DNA of 64,000 bases from Burkholderiales bacterium (GCA_003963115.1 RXJQ01000040.1:83752-147751); one strand, 5' to 3'; counted from the stretch's first letter, positions 49,610-59,660 are shown. Notes: generated from the letters alone by a model not told the origin. Made by a program: numbers and translations.

Positions 49610-52600
49610 GAGGGGTCTCCAGGTGCAACAGGCTGTCCTTGATGCGCGCCAGGATCTCGGTTGCGGCATCGAAATCGAAGACATCCACGGCGTCCACGAG
49701 GGCGCTCAGTTCACTGGCTTCGATGTGGGGAAGGCATGCTTGGCGGACATTCTCCAGCAGGGCATCCAGCCGTTCGCCGCGACGGAAAGCGGCTTTGAGT
49801 TGGTCGAGCTGGCGGTACAGCGTGGGCAGGTCCATGGTGGTGGTCGGCGCAGCGACAGGCTCATCCTGCCAGTGGGTGCCGTGTGACCATCTATCGATTT
49901 CCCTGATCGTCGTCTCCAGCGCGGCCAGCAGGGCCTGCCAGGGTGCCGAAAGATCCGCTGGATCGGCTTGATCGGCATGACGTACAAGCACCTCCAGGTG
50001 CTGCTCGACGTGGCTGAGGCCCAGCTTGGCTGCCACGTCCCCGAGTTGGAGAGCTTGTGCCCTGAGTTCCTCGTTTGTCGGCACGGCTCGAGATGGCAGG
50101 CTGGACAGCCAATGCGCTTGTTCGCGGGCCATGCTTTGCAGGGCATGCCAATAAGATGGCCAGGTCTGCCACTGCACCAGGCCCCGCTGCACGTCCACGA
50201 TGCTGTTGTCCAGCTGGACGTCCGACCGGATGTCTGCCAAGACGGATGCGCTGCCTGATGGTGGTTGTTGCATGCGTCCTGTTGTGCGCCATCGCTCGGC
50301 CAGTTGTGCGCGTCCTGTCAGGCGCCACATCTCGGTGAGCAACTCGTCCATGTCGATGGGTTTGGTGATAAAGCCGTCCATGCCAGCGTCGACGGTGGCC
50401 TGGCGGTCCTGTCGAAGCGTGCTGGTTGACAGTGCGAGCACGGGCACACGACGCAGTCGGCGTTCATCCTCTCGCAGACGCAGTGCCCGACAAGCACTCA
50501 GACCATCCATCACCGGCATCTGTACGTCCATCAAGATGATGTCGAAGGGTGCCGTGGCTGCCTCGATCTGGGCCAGCGCCTGCTCGCCGTTGCTTGCCGT
50601 GGCGATGGTGTGGCCTTGTCTGCTCAGCATGAGCTTGAGCAGGGCAAGGTTCTGCTCGACATCGTCTACGACCAGTACCCGCATGGGTGCCAGGCGAATC
50701 TGGCGGCGCCGTTCTTGGGCGGGTGTTGCGTCGCTGGTGTCGCTCCGGTACAGCGGAATGAGCACATGGAAGGCACTGCCTTGTGCCGGTACGCTGTTTG
50801 CCCAGATGCGGCCTCCCATCAACTCGGTCAGTTGCTTGCTGATCGTGGTGCCCAGGCCGGTGCCGCCAAAGCGCCGGCTCATGGAAGTATCTGCCTGTGT
50901 GAAGGCATCGAAGATGTGATCCAGACGATCGGGCGCGATGCCGATGCCCGTGTCCTGCACCGTGAAGTGCACGCCTTCGGACTCGCGCTGCACGGACAGC
51001 GTCACACCGCCCACCTCGGTGAATTTGATGGCATTGCCAATCAGTTTGATCAGAACCTGACGCAGGCGGTGCGGATCACCTTTCACGATGTCGCTCACGC
51101 TGTCGTCGATCTCGCAGTGCAGGACCAGTTGCTTGCGGTAGGCGTGGATGGATTGTTCGGCACAGATCTGTCGCAGGAGTTCAGGCAAGGAAAAATCGAT
51201 GCATTCCAGGTCCATGGCGCCGTCTTCCAGCTTGGACGTGTCCAGTACATCGTTGAGCAGCTGCAAGAGCTTGCGGGCCGATTTGTGGACCGTCTCCAGC
51301 CGTCTGCGTTGCTCGGGGCGTGGCTCGCTGGAAAGCAGCACATCCGTGAAGCCGATGATGGCGTTCATGGGGGTCCGTATCTCGTGGCCCATATTGGCCA
51401 GGAAGGTGCTGCGCGCCGCCGACGCTGCCTCGGCCCTTTCTTTGGCCTGCAGCAAGTCTTCTTCCATTTGGCGGCGCTCGGTGATGTCCAGCAGCACGCC
51501 ATCGATCCAGTCGGACTGGCCGCTGCCGCCGCGTACCACCGTGCCATTGCCCCACATCCAGTGCATGCGGCCATCACGGTGACGCAGCTGGAACTCCAGC
51601 ACGAAATGGCCATCCTTGGTAAACGAGTCCCGGATGATGGCGACCATGCGGTTGACATCTGCCTTGGGGATCAGGTCCGAGAAGCGCACGCTGGCCAGAG
51701 GGCCTAGAAAGTCGCCCGCCGGAAAGCCTGTGAGCTGCTCCACGGCCTCACTGATGAAAACCATGGGCCAGCCTTGTTCAATGCGACAGCGGTAAGAAAT
51801 GCCCGGGATGTTGGCGATGAGTGTGCGAAATTGCGCTTCGCTGTCTTGCAATTTGCGAGCCATGCGCACCCGCTCCGTGATGTCGGAGATGAAGGCCGCA
51901 CAGAGCTGCTCTCCGGCAATGGGCATGCGCGCGATGACCAGGCGGATGGAGATGGCGTGGCCATCGTGGTGCCAGCCATCGGTGTCGCGCTCCAGTCCTT
52001 CATAGCTGAGTGCTTCCTGCAGGTATCCGGCAAAGTTCTGTTGTGCGCGCTCGCGCAAGGTGGGGGGCATGAGCATGACCACGCTTTGCCCAATGACCTC
52101 TTGCGACGACCAGCCATAGATGCGCTGCGCCCCGGGATTGAAATCCTCAATGATGCCCCTGTGGTCGAACACGATGATGCCGTCCAGGGCGGAGTTGGAT
52201 ATCGCGTTCAGGCGGGCACTCTTTCTTTCCAGTTGCTCGATCAGTTGGCGGTATCTTGATAGGCCCGTCGCGCCCACGACGAGCACGGTTGACGCGACGG
52301 AAACCAAGGTGATGGACAAGGCAATGGCACTTGGATCCTGCGCATTGAGCACACCTGGGATCGAGGGCTTGCCGATGAAGCGGGCTGCTGCCATGCCGGT
52401 GAAGTGCATGCCGGCGATGGCCAGTCCCATCACGCTGCCACTGATGATGGAGTGCACCAGGTTGGGCCACTTGGCCAGGACCGAGCTTTTCAGACCAAAG
52501 CGTACCCACAGCGCCAGGATGGCCAGGCCAATGGCGACGACGATGGACAGTGCGAAAGTCAGCGGGTCATAGCGCAGGGCCGCAGGCATCTCCATGGCGG

Positions 52601-53030
52601 CCATGCCCACATAGTGCATGGCACCGATGCCGACCCCGACCAGCGTGCCACCCAGCCCCAGTTCCCGGCGCGACACCTGGGCGCGGCTCAAGAGCTCGAG
52701 CGCCACCCAGGACGCCGCGATGCTGGGCAGGATGGACAGCAGCGTGATCTGCGGGTTGTAGTGAACCGTCGTGCACAGCTGAAAGGACAGCATGCCGACG
52801 AAGTGCATGGCCCACACGCCACCGCCCAGGGCCATCGCGCCGGCGAGCAGCGTCAGGTAGCGCATGCTGCGGGTGGGCATGTGGCCGGCCTGGTAAGCCG
52901 CCTGCATGCCCATGGTGGACGAGAACACCGCCACGCCCACGGCCAGTGCAACCAGCCAGGGGTCGTAGCTGCCGTAAAGCAGCATGCCTGGATCGACGTG
53001 CCAGGCAAAGAACTGGGAAAGCACGGGCAT
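49596..53030 (-). CDS. MHYT-domain hybrid histidine kinase with degenerate Hpt-like end
   Basis: This 1144-residue protein starts with a seven-helix MHYT sensor (about 1-260) carrying the repeated motifs AMHFVGM, AMHYVGM and GMHFTGM. These are thought to bind copper and sense a diatomic gas. Two PAS domains follow (about 270-395 and 400-525), then HisKA with the phospho-His in NMGHEIRTPMN, HATPase_c (GTGLGTTISKQL) and a receiver (acceptor in IILMDVQMPVMDG). An Hpt-like helical region comes last, where the usual phospho-His position appears to be Gln (AQALQLGDVAAKLG). It is coupled to the HD-GYP regulator. A hairpin covers its start codon. Confidence 0.92.
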
Positions 53031-53063
53031 GAGGTGTCCTGCTCACAGAATTGGACACCTCAC
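53028..53063 (-). promoter_or_regulatory. Hairpin pairing across the ribosome-binding site and start codon of the MHYT kinase
   Basis: In the mRNA, GUGAGGUGUCC pairs with GGACACCUCAU, the last two bases being the A and U of the start codon. The stem is 11 pairs (one G-U) with a 13-base loop. The AGGA ribosome-binding element lies at the loop edge and in the 3' arm. Formation would block initiation. Confidence 0.65.
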
Positions 53064-53148
53064 TTTGTCTCATTTCCTGCGAGGCCGATTGGGTCAAGAA
53101 CTCGTCGTTCCATCCTCAAATCGTTCAATTTGTCCTATTTGGCAATAT

Positions 53149-54393
53149 TTATGGCTGGGCACTGCGCGGCCACAGCACCCACAGTGCCAGTTGTTGCTTG
53201 GTGCGGCCGGCCTGGGCCAGGGCCTCGTCGCCCCAGCCCCAGAAGAAATCGGCGCGCACAGCGCCCGTGATGGCGCCGCCGGTGTCCTGGGCCATCACCA
53301 GGCGCTGCATGGGCTGGCTGGGCGGCGGCATGGCAGCCCAGGCTTGCGGCAAGGTGGTGTCCAGCCACACGGGGGTGCCCAGCGGGATGCTGTCGCGGTC
53401 CACGGCCACAGAGCGGCCCGGGGTCAGCGGCACGCCCTGCGCGCCCAGCGGGCCTGTCTGCGGGTCGGCCAGCGGGTCTTCCTTGAAGAACACCACGCGG
53501 GGGTTGGCTCGCATCATCTCGGGGATGCGGGCGGGGTTCTGCGTGGCCCAGTTGCGGATGGCCTGCCACGAGGCCTGTTCGATCGTGAAGGCGCCCTGGT
53601 CCACCAGCCAGCGCGCCACCGATTGATAGGGCTGGTCGTTGTGGCCGGCAAAGGCCAGGCGCACCACGCGGGGCTGGCCTTGCGCGTCGGGCTCGTCGAG
53701 GATGCGCACGCGGCCGGAACCCTGCACCTGGATCAGCAGCACGTCCAGCGGGTCGGCCAGGTAGACCAGCTCACGGCCGGCGACGGCGGCCTTGCCATCG
53801 GGCGAGGTCTCCAGTTCGCTGCGGCTGAAATAAGGCTTGCGCTGGCCCAGATCGGCCGGGGCCTTGTGCAGGGGATATTGAAAGCGCGCATCGGGCTGGC
53901 GTCGGGCTTCCAGCAGGGGCTCGAAGTAACCCGTCATCAAGCCAGTGTTGCTGCCGTCCAGCGTGGTCACGCGCCAGGGCTGCAACTGGCTTTGCACCCA
54001 TTGGCGCACGAAGCCGTCGTCCACTTCCTGGCCCCAGTTGGCGCCCAGCTTCTTGACGTCGGCGCACACGGCAGTCCAGCCCGACACGGGTTTGATGCAA
54101 CTCTTCCACAAGGCCGGCCACCATTCGCTGACGCGGTCATCGCCCCAGCCGGGCAGCTCGCTCCATTGCGCGGGCATCCAGTGGGCCTTGGGGCGCAGCA
54201 GGCCGCCCGTGCCGTCGGGCTGGGGCAGGATGCTGCCGGGTGCGGGCGGGTGTGCGGCGCTGACGATGGGGGCGCCACTGCCTTGCGTGTGGACCCAGGG
54301 CAGCATGCCGCAGCCACTGAGGCTGCCTACAATCAAGCCGGTGATCAGGAGGCGGGTCGGGCCTGTCAAACTAGGAAACGGACAAAAACTCAT
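53149..54393 (-). CDS. mltA: Membrane-bound lytic murein transglycosylase A
   Basis: This 414-residue protein has a lipoprotein signal with lipobox LSGC (Cys28). The MltA domain (about 130-290) contains 'GLMTGYFEPLLEARR' and 'LIQVQGSGRV'. A C-terminal 3D domain holds the catalytic Asp in 'VMAQDTGGAITGAVRADFFWG'. It cleaves peptidoglycan glycan strands with anhydro-muramyl formation at the outer membrane. The ATG at 54393 lies on the same CATG as the divergent 49-residue gene. No Shine-Dalgarno is seen, and a TTG eight codons in is an alternative start. Confidence 0.95.
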   Translation of the reverse strand: MSFCPFPSLTGPTRLLITGLIVGSLSGCGMLPWVHTQGSGAPIVSAAHPPAPGSILPQPDGTGGLLRPKAHWMPAQWSELPGWGDDRVSEWWPALWKSCIKPVSGWTAVCADVKKLGANWGQEVDDGFVRQWVQSQLQPWRVTTLDGSNTGLMTGYFEPLLEARRQPDARFQYPLHKAPADLGQRKPYFSRSELETSPDGKAAVAGRELVYLADPLDVLLIQVQGSGRVRILDEPDAQGQPRVVRLAFAGHNDQPYQSVARWLVDQGAFTIEQASWQAIRNWATQNPARIPEMMRANPRVVFFKEDPLADPQTGPLGAQGVPLTPGRSVAVDRDSIPLGTPVWLDTTLPQAWAAMPPPSQPMQRLVMAQDTGGAITGAVRADFFWGWGDEALAQAGRTKQQLALWVLWPRSAQP

Positions 54394-54541
54394 GTGGCTG
54401 ATTGTGCTGGAAGCGGTGGGCGCCTTGGCCGTCCTGGTGTTTGCCTTTTGGTGGACGATGTTTTCCGGGCGCCGCGGTGGAGAGCTGCCGACGGCGGATC
54501 AGGAGGGCGACCGTGGTGGCAGCAAGAAGCTCAAGGGATGA
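54392..54541 (+). CDS. 49-residue single-pass membrane protein
   Basis: The product begins with a hydrophobic helix (MWLIVLEAVGALAVLVFAFW, residues 1-20). A short WWTMFSGRRGGE segment leads to a hydrophilic Gly/Asp/Lys-rich tail ending KKLKG, so the C-terminus should be cytoplasmic. The start codon shares the palindrome CATG with the divergent mltA start. The 3' end overlaps the convergent COG4389 gene by 43 bases. Only a weak AGGAAACGG lies upstream. The clear helix-then-charged-tail design supports a real gene; its function is unknown. Confidence 0.65.
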   Translation: MWLIVLEAVGALAVLVFAFWWTMFSGRRGGELPTADQEGDRGGSKKLKG

Positions 54542-56622
54542 AGGCGCACACGCCGCCAGATGGCCGCGCGCAAACGGGCGCGGTCTTTCACGCGCACATT
54601 GCGTGAGCGCAGCGCCACCCGCAGGGCCAGCCCGAAGCTCACGCCCACGTTGAGCAGGCCCGTCACAGGCAGGGCGGCGGCGCACCACCAGAATGCCGGC
54701 TCACGCAGGGTGTCGGGCCCCAGGGAGCCCAGCGCCGCCATCAACTGGCCGGTGGACAAGGTCACGTGGCGCACATCCAATGGCAGCGCCATGAAGCCCG
54801 CAAACACCGGCACCACGCCCAGCAGCATCCCCAGCGACACATTCGCCGCCAGGCCCGATATATTGGCGCGCCACCAGGCGGACCAGCGCGCGGCGCGTTC
54901 CACCCCCAGCCAGGCGCGGATGTAGGGGTTCCAGCGCAGAGCGCTGTCGAGCTTGTGCAGCACGAACCAGTTCTCGACCCAGCCGGCGATCAGGCTGGAG
55001 ATGAACAGCAGGACACCCGTGAACGCCGCGTACCAGACAGTGGGCCCCAGCAGGGTCAAGGTCTCCAGCACATGGTGGGCCGAGTGCGTGCCGATCAGGG
55101 GCTTGCCCAGTGCCAGCCAGGCCAGGCCCTGGGCCAGCAGCACCAGCGGTGCCACCACCAGCAGGTTGCCGATGATGCCCGCCATCTGTGAGCGAAACAG
55201 GTGGGCTACTTCGTCGACGAAGGACTCGATGGCCGCATCGTCACGCGTGTTGGCCAGCTTGGCGGCCATGGCCGGTGCCGTCATCGCGGGCTGCTTGGTG
55301 GCCACCGTGAAGTGCAGCCACTGCACGATCACGAAGCTCACCGCGTAGTTCAAGCCTGCGCCCATGCCGGCCCAGAAGGGCGACAGGCCGATGGACAGCA
55401 CCACGAACTTCATGAAGGTGGTGCCCGCCAGCACGGCACCGCCGCCACCGGCGCGCTTGAGCATGTCGACGTACTCGGCCTTGCTGCGGGTGATGTAGTG
55501 CTCGCCGGTCTCGGCACTGCGTTCGGCCACCTTGCGTGCCAGTTGCGCATAGTGCTGCGTGAACAGGGCGCGCACGCTGCGGCGACGCTGGCCTGTCTGG
55601 ACGAGATCGACGAGCAAAGCCCTCATAACCGATACAGGCTGATCGGACATGACCACGTCCAGCAACTGTGTGATGCGGTCGCAGCGGTCGCACAACTGGT
55701 CGATCTGGAAAACGAGGTCCACCGAGATGCCCTGCACCTCCAGATGCCCATGCAGGCCGCGAGCGGCTTCGGCGCAGTGGTCCAGCAGCACACGCAGGTA
55801 GTGGGCCTCGTGCAGCATGGCCGAGGGCCAGGGCGCGCCAGGTTCGCCATCACGGGCGTGCGCCAGGGCCAGTTCATGCAGGCGTTCGATCACGCGGGCC
55901 AGTTGCCGAAAGGCCTGGCGGGCACTGCCGTCCATCGAGCCTTGTTCGGTGATCAGTTCATGCGTGTCGAAGTCCATGTCCACGCGCGTGCCCACCCGTG
56001 AGCGGAAGGCCGGTGAGAAGCCTGCGGCCCGCACCTGTGTGGCCAGGTAGAACATGGCGTCGTAGAACGGTTCGCGCCAGCCCAGTGCCGAGTGGTCGTC
56101 GGGGCCCTTGCTGGGCACTTGCAAGGCCAGCGCCTGTGTCCACAGTTCAGCCAGGCCTTCCAGGGTGGCCTCGTCCAGGGCCTGCAACCAGCTCGCGTCG
56201 TCGGCGTCGTCAAAGAGCAGGTTGAACAAGACGGCGAGATCAGCCGTGTCAGGGCTCAATGGCAGCGTGCGTCGGCGCAGTCGCTCGCCCATCTCATTGA
56301 GGAAGGAGGTGCGGGGCGAGAAGCCGTAGTCGGCCAGCAAGGCGGCCACGTCCATGTCGCGCCAGAAGGCCGCCAGCAGGGCCACGAACTTGTCGTGCAG
56401 GGCATCGTCTTGTTGCAAGAGGCGCACCACGTTCTGGGTGCCGCTCACGGGCTCGCCACGCCGGATCCAGTCCAGCAGGCGGATCAGCCAGATGTGGCGC
56501 TCCACCAGCGGGGCGGATGCATCGGCCTGATTCAGCAACCCGCCCAGATCGAAACCGTTGCCGGGGCGCGGCCACCAGGTCTGGCGCTTGAGCGGATGGA
56601 GTCGTCGAGGCAGCAGAGACAT
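54499..56622 (-). CDS. COG4389 'site-specific recombinase' family membrane protein
   Basis: This is a 707-residue protein of the family historically labelled Gcr/'site-specific recombinase' (PF10136). The N-terminal 400 residues are helical and soluble. The C-terminal 300 hold about six transmembrane segments (for example 'LLVVAPLVLLAQGLAWLALG', 'VWYAAFTGVLLFISSLIAG'). There is no Tyr or Ser recombinase catalytic motif, so the name is misleading and it is not a mobile element. It starts on the stop of apaG (TGATG), so the two are coupled. Its true role is unknown. Confidence 0.85.
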   Translation of the reverse strand: MSLLPRRLHPLKRQTWWPRPGNGFDLGGLLNQADASAPLVERHIWLIRLLDWIRRGEPVSGTQNVVRLLQQDDALHDKFVALLAAFWRDMDVAALLADYGFSPRTSFLNEMGERLRRRTLPLSPDTADLAVLFNLLFDDADDASWLQALDEATLEGLAELWTQALALQVPSKGPDDHSALGWREPFYDAMFYLATQVRAAGFSPAFRSRVGTRVDMDFDTHELITEQGSMDGSARQAFRQLARVIERLHELALAHARDGEPGAPWPSAMLHEAHYLRVLLDHCAEAARGLHGHLEVQGISVDLVFQIDQLCDRCDRITQLLDVVMSDQPVSVMRALLVDLVQTGQRRRSVRALFTQHYAQLARKVAERSAETGEHYITRSKAEYVDMLKRAGGGGAVLAGTTFMKFVVLSIGLSPFWAGMGAGLNYAVSFVIVQWLHFTVATKQPAMTAPAMAAKLANTRDDAAIESFVDEVAHLFRSQMAGIIGNLLVVAPLVLLAQGLAWLALGKPLIGTHSAHHVLETLTLLGPTVWYAAFTGVLLFISSLIAGWVENWFVLHKLDSALRWNPYIRAWLGVERAARWSAWWRANISGLAANVSLGMLLGVVPVFAGFMALPLDVRHVTLSTGQLMAALGSLGPDTLREPAFWWCAAALPVTGLLNVGVSFGLALRVALRSRNVRVKDRARLRAAIWRRVRLHPLSFLLPPRSPS

Positions 56623-56996
56623 CAATGCAGGGACTGCGATCGGGCCAGGGTGAAGGCAGGGATGGGGGCCTCGAACCAGTGCGCGTCTTCGGTCATGCAG
56701 AAGTAGGTGCCCTGCATGAGGCCATGCGGGGTGTCCAGCCGGGTCCAGCTGGTGTACTCGAAGCGTTCACCGGGCTTGAGCAGGGGCTGGTTGCCCACCA
56801 CGCCCAGACCGCGCACCTCTTCGGTCTTCCCCATGGCATCGGTGATGACCCAGTGCCGGCCGATCAACTGGGCAGGCACGGTCCCCGAGTTGACGATGGT
56901 GACCGTGTAGGCGAACACATATTCATGGCGCGCCGGGTTGCTCTGGTCTTCCAGGTACTGCGGCGCCACGGCGCACGTGAATTGGGCTTGGCTCAT
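56622..56996 (-). CDS. apaG: ApaG protein
   Basis: From the ATG at 56996 the 124-residue product has the ApaG/F-box-like beta sandwich. It contains 'EYVFAYTVTIVNSGTVPAQLIGRHWVITDAMG', cut here into its best-known parts YTVTIVN, LIGRHWVITDA and GVVGNQPLLKPGE. It ends with 'GLMQGTYFCMTEDAHWFEAPIPAF'. ApaG is a small conserved protein linked to magnesium/cobalt resistance in Salmonella and to the apaH region in enterobacteria. Its biochemical role is unsettled. It is coupled to the COG4389 gene. Confidence 0.93.
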   Translation of the reverse strand: MSQAQFTCAVAPQYLEDQSNPARHEYVFAYTVTIVNSGTVPAQLIGRHWVITDAMGKTEEVRGLGVVGNQPLLKPGERFEYTSWTRLDTPHGLMQGTYFCMTEDAHWFEAPIPAFTLARSQSLH

Positions 56997-57185
56997 GCGA
57001 ACCATTCTAGGCAATGGACGCCAGCTGGCTTTTTACATACCCCAGCAATTCATGGGGATGTCGTTCATTTGCGGCGCATTGGAGATAGTCCGTCGCATGC
57101 CAGGGCCTTTGCGCACCCGGCACTTTCGTGATTGGCGCGATCCCCGCAGAATGGTTTGGTGTCCCACAGCTTGAGGAGCCATGCC

Positions 57186-57533
57186 ATGGCCATTGCGCAC
57201 GCGATATCAGGTCAACCCATTGCCTTGCTGCCGCTGTCGGGCGAACCCGGCGCGGCGCAGACGGTGGCGCTCTTCAAGACGAACCATCTGGAGGTGATGC
57301 GGCTGGTGCTGCCCAAGGGCAAGGCCTTTCCGCCGCACCAGGTCAGCGGCGACATCACCGTGCAGTGCCTCAAGGGCCTGGTCGATGTGCCCATGGAGGA
57401 CCAGTCGGGCAGGGAGGTTCGTCACCAGGCCTTGTCTGCAGGGGAGTTGCTCTATCTTGCGGGCGGTGTGCGGCATGGCCTGGTCGGGCTGGAGGATGCG
57501 GTCGTGCTGGTCACCATCGTGTTGCATGCCTGA
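57186..57533 (+). CDS. Small cupin-domain protein
   Basis: The ATG at 57186 has GAGGAG eight bases upstream and gives 115 residues. It is one cupin barrel: 'FPPHQVSGDITVQCLKGLVDV' holds a partial motif 1 with only one His, and 'LYLAGGVRHGLVGLED' is motif 2 with its His. The reduced His content suggests weak or different metal binding. It may be a storage, sensing or small-molecule-binding protein. No enzyme partner is adjacent. Confidence 0.8.
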   Translation: MAIAHAISGQPIALLPLSGEPGAAQTVALFKTNHLEVMRLVLPKGKAFPPHQVSGDITVQCLKGLVDVPMEDQSGREVRHQALSAGELLYLAGGVRHGLVGLEDAVVLVTIVLHA

Positions 57534-57585
57534 TCAGAGCCATCCACAGGCTATGCCCGCTGCCAATGCATGACCGTGCCCTACG

Positions 57586-58176
57586 ATGTCAAGCATGCAA
57601 GCCTACCTGTCTGCCAGCACCTACATCGACTTGGATCACCCGGCCGTGGCCAGGCAGGCCGCCACCTTGGGTGAAAGCGCAGCCTCGCCGCTGGAGGTGG
57701 TCCAGCGCTGCTTCGAGTTCGTGCGCGACGAGATCAAGCACAGCGCTGACCACATGCTCAACCCGGTGACCTGCAAGGCCTCCGATGTGCTGCAGCACCG
57801 TACCGGTTACTGCTATGCCAAGAGCCATCTGCTGGCCGCGCTGCTGCGCGCCAATGGCATCCCCACGGGCCTGTGCTACCAGCGCCTTTCGGTTGGCGAT
57901 GAGGGCGCACCGTACTGCCTGCACGGGCTCAATGCCGTCTACCTGAACGCGTTCGGCTGGTACCGTGTCGATGCGCGTGGCAACAAGCCCGGTGTCAACG
58001 CCCAGTTCACGCCGCCGCGCGAGGCCCTGGCGTTCACCTTGAAAGACCCGATGGAGCGTGACCTGCCTGAAATCTGGGCCGAGCCCTTGCCACTCGTGGT
58101 GCAGGTGCTGAATGCCTGCAGGGATGTGGGCGAGGTTTTGTGTCACCTGCCCGACGTGCCTTTGCTGCCTGCCTGA
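57586..58176 (+). CDS. Transglutaminase-like superfamily protein
   Basis: This 196-residue protein has the transglutaminase-like core. The nucleophile Cys is in GYCYAKSHLLAALLR, the His in 'YCLHGLNAVYL' and the Asp in 'WYRVDARGNKPG'. The spacing fits the small bacterial members that act as cysteine proteases or amidases on peptides. There is no signal peptide, so it should act in the cytoplasm. Substrate unknown. It is followed closely by the DapB-like gene on the same strand. Confidence 0.85.
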   Translation: MSSMQAYLSASTYIDLDHPAVARQAATLGESAASPLEVVQRCFEFVRDEIKHSADHMLNPVTCKASDVLQHRTGYCYAKSHLLAALLRANGIPTGLCYQRLSVGDEGAPYCLHGLNAVYLNAFGWYRVDARGNKPGVNAQFTPPREALAFTLKDPMERDLPEIWAEPLPLVVQVLNACRDVGEVLCHLPDVPLLPA

Positions 58177-58238
58177 AGCGCGGGGGTCTTTATGATGGGC
58201 CACTCAGGCAGGGTTGGCGTCAGCCCGGAAAGCGCGTG

Positions 58239-58916
58239 ATGGTGATCGTGGTCGTGGGGTCAGGCAAGCTGGCCCAGGAGTTGATGGTTTTTTTCCTGAG
58301 CCAGCCTGGCTGTCAGGCCTTGACATGGCAGACCTTGGGTGGACGAGCTCTGGCCGATGCAGTGGTGGTGCATGCCGGCTCGGGCCGCGAGCTCGATGAG
58401 GTCGTTGCCTATTGCAGCCGGACGCACACCACGCTGGTGGAGTTGTCTACCGGTTCAGCCGTGGAAGGCCGTGCGTTGAACTTCCCGGTTGTGCTGTGCG
58501 CCAACACCAACATCCTCATGCTCAAGGTCATGGCCATGCTGGCTGGCCACGGTCACTTGTTTCAGGGCTACGAACGGCGTCTCACCGAGTCGCATCAGGC
58601 GGGCAAGACCTCCACACCGGGCACCGCCGTTGAGCTGGCCGAGTCCATTGGGCTGCACGAGCGCGACATCGTTTCGGTGCGCGACCCCGCCGTGCAACAG
58701 GACGATATGAAGATCCCCGCAGAACATCTGGGCCGGCATGCCTTCCACCGCATCGTGATCGAAGACGGCCTCAGCGGCGTGACGCTCGAAACGCGCGTGT
58801 TGGGCCCTGCACCCTATGCGCAAGGCGTGGCGCAGATTGTGGCCGCGATCCAGGCGCATCCGCTGGAAGACCGCCTCTACAAGGTCACCGAGCTGGTAGA
58901 CAAAGGCTGGCTGTGA
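58239..58916 (+). CDS. DapB-like protein with altered active site
   Basis: The ATG at 58239 follows GGAAAG and gives 225 residues. A short Rossmann start (VVVGSGKLAQEL) leads into a region like the dihydrodipicolinate reductase C-terminal domain. The canonical ELHHxxKxDxPSGTA motif is here ESHQAGKTSTPGTA: the second His is Gln, and Asp and Ser are changed. Residues for the lysine-pathway reaction are therefore incomplete, so it may be a paralogue with another substrate. True dapB would be expected elsewhere in the genome. Confidence 0.75.
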   Translation: MVIVVVGSGKLAQELMVFFLSQPGCQALTWQTLGGRALADAVVVHAGSGRELDEVVAYCSRTHTTLVELSTGSAVEGRALNFPVVLCANTNILMLKVMAMLAGHGHLFQGYERRLTESHQAGKTSTPGTAVELAESIGLHERDIVSVRDPAVQQDDMKIPAEHLGRHAFHRIVIEDGLSGVTLETRVLGPAPYAQGVAQIVAAIQAHPLEDRLYKVTELVDKGWL

Positions 58917-59027
58917 CGGCGCTTCTCCCCTGTGTTGCGGGGAGGGGGCCGGGTATTGACATCTGGATACCAATCGGTGCTGGCCTGGGTGCTTCAATAA
59001 GGCACATCAAACACACGGGAGGCGGAC

Positions 59028-59660
59028 ATGATGAAGTCGCTGGCAAGCATGATGCTGTTGGGGGTGCTGAGCACATCGGCCCTGGCCGACCCACGCTTTG
59101 ACGTCATTGATGCCGGTAGCGTGACCGCAGGCATGCTGGTCGACCACAGCACGAACCTGGTCTGGCGAAGCCCGTCGGCGACCTATGGCCTGCCTCTGCC
59201 ATCGACGCCGCAGATCGGCGATTGGCGCGTGGCGACCGGGCAAGAGGTGGCCGCCCTGCTGCCCATCACGTTCGGGCAAGATCAGATCGTGGCGCGTGAC
59301 AGCGATCTGTTCCAGGCGCTGAGCTTTTTTGCAGGGCACAGCACCATCGTGTGCGGCCTGCAATACGGCGGCTGTCTGGGCGGTCTGTTTGTCGACCAGC
59401 CCAATATGGGCGACCACGCCACCTACGATGCCTTGATGGGGCAGTTTGTCGCCACGCCTTATCAGGCTGACGCGCCCAACGTCAGCTACAACGCCACGGT
59501 CACGCTGGGAAGTTACGCGCAGGCCACCTGCCTGCCGGACATGAGCCTGTGCAAGATGGGGCTGTTCATGGTGCGCGAGGTGCCAGAACCAGGCACGGTC
59601 GGCCTCATGACCTTGGGCCTGGCTGCCCTGGTGTTGATGTGGCGGGTTCGCCAGCGCTGA
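59028..59660 (+). CDS. PEP-CTERM protein with Lcl-like exported domain
   Basis: This 210-residue protein has a signal peptide ending TSALA. Its body contains 'GMLVDHSTNLVWRSP', reminiscent of the DUF1566/Lcl C-terminal fold, and a Cys-containing middle (VCGLQYGGCLGG). The PEP-CTERM tail (VPEPGTVGLMTLG) is followed by a hydrophobic helix and RVRQR. It should be exosortase-processed to the surface. A Shine-Dalgarno-like GGAGG lies upstream of the two ATGs. Confidence 0.85.
   Translation: MMKSLASMMLLGVLSTSALADPRFDVIDAGSVTAGMLVDHSTNLVWRSPSATYGLPLPSTPQIGDWRVATGQEVAALLPITFGQDQIVARDSDLFQALSFFAGHSTIVCGLQYGGCLGGLFVDQPNMGDHATYDALMGQFVATPYQADAPNVSYNATVTLGSYAQATCLPDMSLCKMGLFMVREVPEPGTVGLMTLGLAALVLMWRVRQR

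Noticed and set aside
54499..56622. Mobile element suggested by the name 'site-specific recombinase'
   Set aside because: The protein has several membrane helices and no recombinase active-site motif, and it sits in a housekeeping context with apaG and mltA.
58923..58945. CTCCCC/GGGGAG hairpin after the DapB-like gene as a terminator
   Set aside because: No T-run follows on either strand, so an intrinsic terminator is not supported.
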